From Adineta vaga (taxonomy: Eukaryota > Rotifera): DNA of 64,000 bases. The notes under the pieces were generated by a model. The model saw only the letters and a program-made list of their open reading frames with translations. It did no database searches and was not told the DNA's origin. Below are positions 54,134 through 64,000 of the stretch, piece by piece; position 1 is the first letter of the stretch; every line of letters starts with the position of its first letter. Position numbers and translations under genes: made by a program. The stretch spans positions 10,354,001-10,418,000 of the forward strand of contig CP075494.1 of assembly GCA_021613535.1 (NCBI GenBank), in the 5' to 3' direction.

Positions 54134-57100
54134 ATGAATACACCGTGTAGTCTCGAACATTGTCATACAAATCTATTTGCTTTGGTAATTGTGAAAGAAT
54201 TTCTTTGGAAATATGAAATTTTTCATTGAATGACTCTTTTTTTAGCAAAGTTTAAATGATATGAAATGGAAATGTTTTCGTCGGGCAACGAATTATCGCT
54301 TAGAAAATACTCAATCTGGTCGTTTTGATAATTATAAAGATCCTGTTTTAATTGCCTATTGGAATGCTTTACATGAGGATATTCTTTGCGCTTGGAGACG
54401 TGTACCAAACGATGATGGACAGAAAACTGAAAGAGAACTTTGGTTATTTGGAATTAATGAAAATCTTCCATCGGTCTTACCCAATTTAATCCGTAGGAAA
54501 AGACATTCTTTCGTAATAACTCTTATTATTCGTTTTTATTTAGCTATTCCTCATGCACATGGTTCATGGAATGAAAGTGCAATGTCTTATGATTGTCGAT
54601 CAATGTTATTTAAAGCTTTGCATAATATGATTGAAAAGTAGGAGGAAAGAATAATGATTGGTGATATATGTGTTTTCCTTTTTTATTAGATATTTGTTAT
54701 CAAAAGGTTTTGCTCGTCTGAATAAATGGTTTGTTTTACCAGTTAATGAACATTCCGATGTAAAAGTGTATGTAGAAGAATCAAGAGTTGTTTTTCTTTT
54801 TTGTATTTAGAATTCAAAGAAAAAAAACTATCGAAAGTATCTATATTTAGACCGAATTACTCGTTTAATTTCAATTTTTTCCTTCATGGTGATAATAAAG
54901 TATGTGCAAGTGTTGATGTTCAACGTCATAAACAGATACTCCATCTGACGAATAAAGATCTTGAACAAACTTCACCATCGAATGGTATATTTTAAATCTT
55001 TGGCTTTTGTTTGAAATTATATTATTTTCTTTTATACAGTTATCTTAGCACCGTATGGAATCAATGGAATGCTTATTGGTCATATTAATCGAGATATAGA
55101 TATCAATAGTTTACGTGAAAATTGGGAAAGAAATTATCCTATTCGTCATTTGGATGGTTTACCTGATTTTGTTGAAGTGACGACGAGTAAAATGAAAATT
55201 TTCATTTCAATTCAAGATTTTCTTCTTTTATTTTCGAAGGTAATATGCGAATGTTTTATCCTACATGTTATGTATATAAAATTGGTACAAACGATTCATC
55301 GGATACGACGAGTGAAAATGCATCTATGAATAAGAAACTGGATGTTTCATTGAATAAAAAATCAAAACTACGAGCAACAGTAATCAACACACCTTCAACT
55401 TCAGTATCAAATACGAATAAAATCGAAAATTCTCTGATTAAAAAATTTGCAAATAATTTATTGATCAGTGCACAACGAACGAATTGTATTGATTTAGAAA
55501 AAACGTCAGTACTAAAAACAAACAATCATTCATTTTCTTTTCAATCGAGAAATATTTTTTTCTTCTAGACAAGTGAATAAACATGCCGATATCTGCTCAG
55601 TCATTACAGATCCTACAAATCAACATTTATGTCGATGTACCCAATGTATACCAATCAATATTCGTTCAGCTCCATTCATTCCATTTCATCGTCGTCCTCG
55701 TACAACTCCATCGAATGGATCGGATTCATCTCTGCGATCGAAAACTGAAGCAATGAAACATGAAAGTCAATTTGAATCGATTGAAAATTCCGATGTCATT
55801 ATCGAACCAACTCTATCACCTATACCTACAACTAATACTCAACCTGCTACAAATGAAAAACCAATCGATTGGATTGCAACGACACCGAATAGTGTCGGTA
55901 TTTCAGGTCCACCTTCTGTTCTTCCTGTAACTACAAATCGAAATTCTCCAGCAGCTAATTCTATACCATCAAAAGGTATTAAACGTTCAGCAACAATCGC
56001 ATTTGATGATACAATTGTCGACGATGATGAACGTGAACATCATCAACAAACATATGACTTTTGTGGAACTGTGTCCTTGTAAGATTTTTATTGTAAAATT
56101 TTAATTTCTTAAACATTCTTTTTCAATTAAGTTTACAATTACCATTGAAACGCTTTCGAATCGATGAACATTCAAATTTAAACAGTTTGGAATCGATAAC
56201 AAATACTCCTGAACATGTTTATCATCATGGTCAACCAACTCCTCCAAGTCCTAGTCAATTACCAATTCGTGTATGATTCTATCTACAATATTAATTCATA
56301 AAATAATTATTTTCTCTATCTAGACAACATATGATTTTGAAGAAAATGATGATGGAATTTCTCGAACAAGTTATTTACCTTCAACACCAAACAATACTCG
56401 TTTAAGTCAATCCTCTTTCTATACAACAGATGGACCATCTATGGCTGATTTAGACACTATACTTGATTCACAAGATTCTACAGAAAATAAGCCTACTACT
56501 TCAAATACTCTTTCACATTATACTTCGGATAGTAATATAAAATCACCCAGTCGAAAAGAAAACATTCTTCCACCACCACTACCACCTGCTCCAACTATAT
56601 TGATTAACAATGGATGTGTTTTTCCATTCAATCGATCATTTAATGGAGGTTTGTTCACATCGAAAAGATTGAATGTTTATCTATAAGATAACTTCTTTAT
56701 TTAGTTCTTCATGAAATGGAACAAATCTATAATACTCCACCAGGTTCTTCATCATCAGAAAAACTTCAAACATTACATTCCCCTTATGGTATTATGCTTG
56801 ATACTTCTAGTTCTGTAGCAACTACTTTTGATACATTAAATCAATTCGGTCAAGAATCTATTCTAGCACCTTTCGAATCACATACAATTACGGAACAATC
56901 GGCTTATTTTCCAAATAATAAACTTTCATTAATCAAATCTTTCGAACGTTATGAACCATCAAAAACATCATTTCGCCCAGCAAGAATACGTCATAAAGCA
57001 CTTCGACATTGGAAACCAATAGTACCTCTCAATGATCTTTCTTCAAGTCCACTAAATAATCAACAAATTCTTCGTCAACATGCAACACCACGTTCCATGC

Positions 57101-60100
57101 CTACTCCAACACATTATTCTCCAATGCGTTCAAATGATATACAATCTTCACCTTATCCTTCAAATCGTTCGATTGGAAGTGTTCAAACTTTAAATAGTCC
57201 AATGGGTAGTCTTACTTCTACAATTCCTGATGTTGATTCATTAATATTCAATGTTTTACTTAATGACAGTATTTTAAATCTCTATCGTGATATTAATTTT
57301 GATTCATGCGTCCTATGTGCGTGTACATCCAATGAATTATCAATTCATGGTGTCGATTCTATAGTTTATCTGGAAAAATCACGCGAGCAAATGAAATCTA
57401 CACGTTCACAACTTTATTCTCATCAACAATCCATCTATGCTCAACAACAAACGATACCCTCAATGAATAATCCATGTTCATGTGGATTTTCCGCTGTTGT
57501 TAATCTACGATTAAGTTATTCATCAGGATTATTTTATGAAGATGAATGTGAAATAACGGGAACGAAAAGTGAAGTCAAATACCGGCAATCTACTGATCAA
57601 TTGTCGGTTAATCTATTAGAATTAATCGAACGAAAAGAATGTTTATCATCACCATTTGATTACTTTAACTATCAAACAACGAAACAAAAACCAAATACTA
57701 TTGATGCTTTACAGATATTAAAACAACCATATCATCAATGTAAGTTCCTAAGAAAAAAACATATTATTTACACGTGAATTTTTCATTTTGATATTTCAAT
57801 AGGTGAAAATGATGCTTGTCGATTAGCAATTGATCATGCTCGAAATAATAGTAACGTTCTAATTGCAGACGATATTGAAAAACATTTTTGGTTGCATCAA
57901 TGGTCCTACTCAACATGTAAGAATATATATATCTAAAATCATTCGATTTTTTTTCAACTAATTTCATTTAGTACCACTTGATTGTGATCAACAATTGATT
58001 ACAATGTTACGTTCATTACAACCACTTCTTGTTGATGCGTTAAAAAAACGTAATGTGAATGGTTTATGGAGTACAATCGATGGGCCATTAACATGGAAAT
58101 CTTTTCAACAATTATTATACGTTCAGAATCAACATGCACATCTAGAAGAACAAATCAGTGGTCCACAACCTATTCCCTATGTTCTAGCTGGTCTTGATCG
58201 TGAATGGATTACGTTAGCACCATACGGTGTCAAATTTTGGGATAAACTTTGTCTTGAACCTTATTCGAAACGAAAAGATACCGGTTATATATGTGTGATA
58301 CCAGATAATGATTATGTTTGCTCAATGACCAAGACATATTTTCGTGAATTTTCAGCACATTATGAATTATGTCGATTAGGTTTACATCGACCTGTAACAA
58401 AACTTTTTCCTGATCAAGGTATTTTACGTATATCTTCACAAATGAATGAGTCATTAACACTTCCAAATATTGATCAATGGTTTACAGATCATGAAAGAAC
58501 ACATCCACTTGGTAATCGATTGAAACTTTATGCACAAATACTCAAAGATAAACTTGGTAAGAATAAATTTCATCGAAAAATTTTATATATGAATGTTATT
58601 CTATTGTATAGCAAATATTCTTTCAACACAACTCTTCGATGGTACATTATTAGATGATATTAATTCACGTCGTGATGCTTTTCGTAATCCAAATGATCTC
58701 TCGTCATCATCATCATCATTTGATTTACAATCAACAAATAATGATACAACGACAAATGGTTATATATTTTCACCAACATCATCATCATCTTCATCAGCTG
58801 CTGGTCTAATTGCCAATAATATCTACACAACTGGATCAACGACAGGTGAGATGTTTTAAGTGCATCTTCAACAAATCTTTCTTCATCTTCAAATGGAACA
58901 ATTATGAATGGTCAACAAGTTGATCCGGTGGATTTACAAGCATTTGAATCATTCTACCATGGTCGATCATTAAATGATGATCAATTATTTTTTGTCATTT
59001 ATCTTATTGACACATTTCGTTATGAATTAATTGGATCATCAACAAATGAAAATGAGAATTTAAATCTTGATGAAACTCTTGATGTATATATTAAAAAAGC
59101 GATTTTTCGTATTTATATGGATCTTATTAAAGATTTACCCGAAAAAATCTCGAGTCGAATTAATATTCAAGTAAAAAATGTTTACTTACTCAAAACATCT
59201 CAATCTAATCTTTATTCTATTTAGATTATTCCATTTGAATCTATTGTTAATCAACAAGCTGAATCTGATTCTGAACTTCGTATAACTCAATTCCGACGAT
59301 TATCATTTCATATTTATGATCAATTACGACGAACGATATCTTATACAACTCGTGCAAAATCTTTAACAGGTTTTGGTCCAGCTGCATCGGAAGAAAAAAC
59401 GCCGGCAAAAATAGTAACGATCAATCTTATTTAAACGAAAAACAAAACAATTTAATATTTCAATTTTATTAGGTCTTGCAACTTTATACACCGGCATATA
59501 TTCTTTCACCGAAATCAGATTTTCGTTTTAAATCATTTGCTGATATCAATGAACAGACGAGTATCAACGGAAGTATTCTCTTCTGTTCGTATTGTTTGTC
59601 GGATGATCAACGATATTTATTAGCTACATGTTCAGATGATCGAGGAGAATTATTAGAAACATGTTCAATTAATATTGAAGTACCGGATAGGTAAATAAAA
59701 GAATTGTATGACGTATGAAGAGGATAAACTAGTTTTCTTTTAGACATCGAAGAAAAATGCAACATTGTCGAAGAATTGGTTTACAAAAATTATGGGATTT
59801 TATTATGCGAATTGTAACAAGTACTACAATGCCGTGGAGAATAGTTATTGGAAGATTAGGAAGACTTGGCCATGGAGAATTAAAAAGTAAAATCGTTGTT
59901 CATTTATATAAAAACGAAGATCAAACTAATTTCTCTTCTTATTAAGATTGGGGAATTATTTTATCAAAGAAAAATCTTGTTCGTTGTGCTACATTAATTC
60001 GTGAATCATGTTCTATGTGTCATATCCTACGTAGTCATGATCATCCTGTAATTCTATCTGCTTGTTTGATATCAATGGAAACACATCCTTTATTAACAAT

Positions 60101-61079
60101 TCTACCTGAATCATTTGAATTGGGAGAAATGCGTGGTACACAACCATCAAATAATAATACGACAAACATGCAAAATAATGGACAGGTACTCAACAATATC
60201 TCAGTAACACACATTCTCACTCTTCCAACATCAGCAACTGTTCAAGTAAGAAATTGAAACAAAAATTTAAGACGTTTCTTTGGAATCATTTTTTCATTTA
60301 TTTATAGCATGTTCAAACTATTCTTCGACCAAATGATCCTCGTCAAACATCAATCGATAATGATGAAGATCTATTTGGTCCTTTATTTGGTGCATTTGAT
60401 AGTGATGCATTCGACAATATGCAATCACCACCACCTGAATTTGATATTCCTGGTAATTATGTTCTCGATGCAAATCAATCGGGAAATTCGTCTGGTCATC
60501 TAAGTCGTCTAAATAGTTTATCCGTTTCACAATCAAATTACAATAGTACTGATCTCTATGGAAATTCTTTGAATAATTCCAATTTAAAATCGAATTCTTT
60601 ACTTCATCTCGATTCTGAAGTTGATATGAATGATATTCCCACATTACATCAACAACCACTTGCACTTGGATTCTATGTTTCATCAATTGGTACATTGAAT
60701 CCTTTACCTACATGGATGTTACAAGGTCAATATAATCAACGTCTAAAGAATTCTTCGAGTGTATTCAAAGCAACATTACATGTTAGTGTTCCGAATGCTC
60801 AACATTCAGATGATATGTTATTTGCTCAAAGTCATGATCAAAAATCAACACATCCACTAGATTCAAATTATACTTATGTTGTCTTGAGGTAAATTCATTT
60901 TTTGACAAAAATAAAAAACGATTTGTTTTTGTTGTGAATTCTTTAGACATGTTCTTGAATCATATAATCGTTTATCATGGTTACTAATCGATGCTAAAAC
61001 AAATGAACGTGCTAGTTGTTTACCGATTCATATGGAAACTTTATTAAGATTATATCATGCTTTTATTAAATTTGTATGA
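54134..61079 (+). CDS. MED13: MED13, Mediator kinase-module subunit
   Basis: The longest gene of the window, with about 17 or more exons and short introns. The N-terminus begins [17 protein letters not shown] (human: SLEDCHCNLFCL), with [57 protein letters not shown] and [28 protein letters not shown] closes the MED13_N domain. The centre is Ser/Thr/Pro/Gln-rich. The C-terminal MID and PIWI-like part includes [57 protein letters not shown] and the end [23 protein letters not shown]13 bridges the CDK8 module to core Mediator in the nucleus. An apparent frame break at 58857 is resolved by an intron at 58846-58919. Confidence 0.95.
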
Positions 61080-62815
61080 TTTCATATTAGCGATCATCTT
61101 TCCCATGTGATCTTCTTGTTGTTCTTCTTCTTCTTGTTATTGTTGATTGATTTAAAGAAAGGAAACCCTCCCAAACAATTGTGCATTGTTATTCATTGTG
61201 ATCTGACCTATTCGTGAAATATAGAAAATAGAAAGAGACAATTTCGCTCGTATATATATATGTATACATATTTATTATTTTTCTCTTCGTTTTTTTTATG
61301 TATATTTTTTCTTTCTTCTTTTGTATATTGATTTTATTTTAGTGTGACTATTACTACTTGCTCTTTCTTTATTTATTTACTGATTTGGATTTTTCCTTTT
61401 GTTTTGTTTGTCATTGAGCAATGTTCGTTTGTTTATTTTTTTTCTCATGATGAACATGCAGAAGCAGTGATTGTCTTCTTTTTTCGGTTGTCACTTTCTT
61501 TTTTTCTTTTTTTAAACTTATTATTCATCCTACTTCCGCCTGTCCATGTTGGTTATGTGACAGTTGTTTTCTTTGCTTTTTTTTCTTCTTCTTTTTGTTT
61601 CAGCTTATAAAACTATCGTTGAACAACTGAATTAACAGTATGATTTTACTTGAGATAATTCAAAATCATGATGAAGGAAAATATCTTTAATTGACGAATA
61701 ATTTCTTTGACTTTGAACAAAAATAATTTGTACTTATACAGCAATTTTAGTAATTAGTCATGATAAAAACAACTAAACTAATTGGAATTTTGATAGTTTT
61801 TAACATGTAATAATACTGATCTTATTTCAGAATGTTCTTTTTTGCTTCCTCGTTTACGAAATACAAAACGGTCAGTTCCGGTCGGGATCTCACCCTCGAG
61901 TCAAGCGTCATTTCACCCTTCAATCTAATAAATAGTTTTCGATATGGCTGATCGTTTAAGTGAATCTATTGTAATCAACGCGCTAAAATTCGAAACAATC
62001 ACATGAAAAACTTTGATTTGTTTTCTCTTGTATTATATTACCTTTATCGAATACATCACTAGGTGTTTCGTACTATAAATTCTATTATCTTTTCGTTCAT
62101 AGAGAAAAAAAAGGGATTATATTATACAATACATTTGTTTATGCATGAATAATCTCGAAACGAAATGATGTCAAAATATATTTTGTATTTCTTTACACTG
62201 AAAAAATTCAAATTAACATCTGATACAATCCATTAATATCAGGCATTTTCACTGAGGTTTCTATGTGTCAATCATCATGCTATATGAAACAAAATGTGTA
62301 GGCGATCATTTACTATACGTCAGTTAGAATGTAAATTTTTCTTTTTCTTTCTTCTTCGTCGTTACTTTTTTTTTTCCTTCAAGCATGAAAAAAGAATGAG
62401 CGTACATGCATGTTTTTTCTTTCTTTTTTTCATATTTAGCTTATCAAAAGCTTTTCTTCTTCGTCTATTTTTCTCGTTCGAATGCAAACATCTGCCTATT
62501 TCTTTTGAATCCAAGAAGAAGAAAAAAATCAAATTAGAGAGAATATTTAGTATCCCACTTTCCTTGTTTCTCGCGGTCGTTCTCTATTTTTCTTCCTCAT
62601 ACCGGTGATGCTTTGAAAGAGAGAAGAAAAAGTGAGAGAGATAAAAGTTTCTAACATCACTGGAGCTGAACACATCATTTGCGTCGATAGACAAAGAACG
62701 AGTATATTTTTCCTTCAGATAGATTACTTTCTTCTCGAACATTACAATGGCGAAACTAGTTTAATTCTTTTTTTTGATATATTTTGAATAAAACGCCAAA
62801 GAAAATTACTGAACA
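61080..62815. other. Intergenic, about 1.7 kb
   Basis: T-rich, low-complexity sequence. Frames at 61344-61610 and 62294-62608 are poly-pyrimidine translations and are not called. A GC-richer patch at about 61868-61916 stands out. MED13 3' UTR and the promoter of the TNFAIP8-like gene should be here. Confidence 0.5.
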
Positions 62816-63801
62816 ATGTCATCGAAATCAGATCATAAACAAGAACTCTCTCTAACAGCATCAGTTTCACAACAAATGGCTCGACAATTAGAAGCAGCTG
62901 CCGAATGTAAGTACTCAAATTTCATTGATCAGCACGGACAAATTAGCAATATGAGATTATCTTTTGAAATATGCACTAAAAATCCATGTTATTAGTTATT
63001 TGGAAATTCTGTCAAAAATAATCATGAATTATATGTTTTTCGAGGTTGAGCTAATAGACTGTTGTTCTGTAATATCTCAATATTGATTCAAGTTTTTTCT
63101 GCTTTTTTTCTCTTGAAGAAACGACAACAGAAGTACTTAATTTTCTTCTTTGTTCTTTGTTTTTAGCTGATGAAGAAGAAATTCCTGTCAATGCTTCTGC
63201 TTTAAGCCTTGGTGTTCGTGCACAAAAGAAACTTCTCAGGTATTTCTTTCGTCTTGTTTCAATTAAGTTTTGACATCGAGTCTATTTTTTGTATAGTAAA
63301 TTATCCTCAAAATCAGTCGCAAAAATCTTCATTGATGAAACAAGTGGTCGAATTTTAGATACTATTCATAAATTAGCTCGAAATTATTCGGGTAAACGTG
63401 ATGCAGATAAATTATTGAAATCGATTATAAAAACTATTGTAAAAATGGGTATTTTATATAAAAATGATTTATTTACTGATCATGAATTGAAATTAATCGA
63501 TGAATTTCGTAATCGTTTTCATTCGTTAGCAAAATCGATTATAACATTATATGAAGTTGATTTTAAATTCGATCGATCCGTTCTTACACGTATGTGTAAA
63601 GAATGTCAAGATTTAACACATAAAATTATCTCAACACATTTAACACCCAAATCACATGCACGCATTGATTTCGTCTATAATTATGTATCAAATTTAGATT
63701 TTCTTGAATTTTCATTCAATCCAAATTCAACAGTCAATCGTGCAATGATTAAAGAAATTGTTGAAGATATGCAGTCATTGATGGATGCTGGTTTTCTTTA
63801 A
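62816..63801 (+). CDS. TNFAIP8-like (TIPE) family protein
   Basis: Three exons (62816-62906, 63167-63239, 63297-63801) give 222 residues, slightly longer than human TIPE proteins (about 185-205). After a hydrophilic N-terminal extension, the family core starts at SALSLGVRAQKKLLSKLSSK. It continues with VAKIFIDETSGRILDTIHKL, a Lys-rich helix (KLLKSIIKTIVKMGILYKND), VDFKFDRSVLTRMCKECQDL and HLTPKSHARIDFVYNYV. The end is LMDAGFL (human: MLDEGSL). The alpha-helical TIPE fold has a hydrophobic cavity that carries phosphoinositides and regulates cell death and directed migration. Candidate AATAAA-type poly(A) signals lie near 63890. Confidence 0.93.
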
Positions 63802-63920
63802 GTTTTCAAACAATGTTTATCAGACAATGACTATTCTTTGTATTTATCACAAATGCTTTACTTTTTCGTTTTCATTTTTTATTTTGAAAAATAATAAAAC
63901 ATATACATATAAATATATTA

Positions 63921-64000
63921 CTATCTGACCGAAGACGATGATGTTGATGATGATAGACGTTTAAGAATACTTGCTAATGCAATTAAATCACGAAAATCTA
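63921..64000 (-). CDS. C-terminal end of a gene entering from the right edge
   Basis: On the minus strand an open frame from the right edge reads DFRDLIALASILKRLSSSTS, then Ser-Ser-Ser-Val-Arg and a TAG at 63921-63923. A helical stretch with a Ser-rich tail. It would be convergent with the TNFAIP8-like gene. Too short to assign and possibly chance. Confidence 0.35.
   Translation of the reverse strand, partial: DFRDLIALASILKRLSSSTSSSSVR

Noticed and set aside
58857-58860. Frameshift or pseudogenisation of MED13
   Set aside because: An intron restores the frame, and conserved blocks continue to the normal C-terminus.
62294-62608. 104-codon Phe/Lys-rich frame
   Set aside because: A translation of T- and A-rich tracts, not a protein-like sequence.
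1-64000. Transposable elements, tRNA or rRNA genes, CRISPR arrays, telomeric repeats
   Set aside because: I looked for reverse transcriptase, transposase and long terminal or inverted repeats, tRNA cloverleaf/B-box patterns and direct-repeat arrays, and saw none I could support by eye.

Overview
The window looks like nuclear DNA of an animal, most likely a bdelloid rotifer. It is AT-rich and gene-dense. Its introns are mostly 45-75 bp GT-AG introns. It has metazoan orthologues (MED13, AAR2, ARIH1, ALKBH7, TTC23, an SLC6 monoamine transporter, a TNFAIP8-like protein) beside divergent orphan GPCRs and LRR proteins. Many start codons lie only a few bases after a T-rich TTTTAG or TTTCAG acceptor that I cannot pair with an upstream coding exon. 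That pattern fits spliced-leader trans-splicing, which is known in rotifers. The species is inferred from this style; I see no diagnostic marker.

Layout. 1-7.4 kb (+): 3' end of a GPCR, two tandem protoglobin genes and two unrecognised genes. 8-17.3 kb (-): a GLMP-like lysosomal membrane protein; a tight C1orf131-ALKBH7-AAR2 cluster that looks like a trans-spliced operon; a tandem CCCH zinc-finger protein; a tiny hydrophilic protein; an unrecognised secretory protein. 17.7-30.4 kb (-): a secreted EGF-repeat protein ending in a Hedgehog-type Hint/Hog autoprocessing domain; an SLC6 monoamine transporter; two unrecognised proteins; the RBR ubiquitin ligase Ariadne; a putative neuropeptide precursor. 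31.9-34.3 kb (+): an F-box/LRR gene whose repeats are each carried by one 84-bp exon. 34.6-37.9 kb (-): a single-C2 protein, TTC23, and a paralogue of the neuropeptide precursor. 38.5-48.5 kb (+): an LRR membrane protein, a WD40 protein, a GT10 fucosyltransferase, a GPCR pseudogene next to an intact GPCR, a tentative small gene and an LRRC61-like gene. 48.8-53.5 kb (-): two multipass membrane proteins. 54.1-61.1 kb (+): MED13. 62.8-63.8 kb (+): a TNFAIP8-like protein, followed by the tail of a convergent gene at the right edge.

Most striking items: the EGF-Hog fusion, which lacks the signalling half of Hedgehog and has changed residues at two processing positions; two divergent precursors sharing one almost invariant candidate amidated peptide; tandem protoglobins, a mainly prokaryotic globin class; the probable polycistronic cluster; and the one-exon-one-repeat LRR gene. 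I recognised no transposable element, tRNA, rRNA or CRISPR array.
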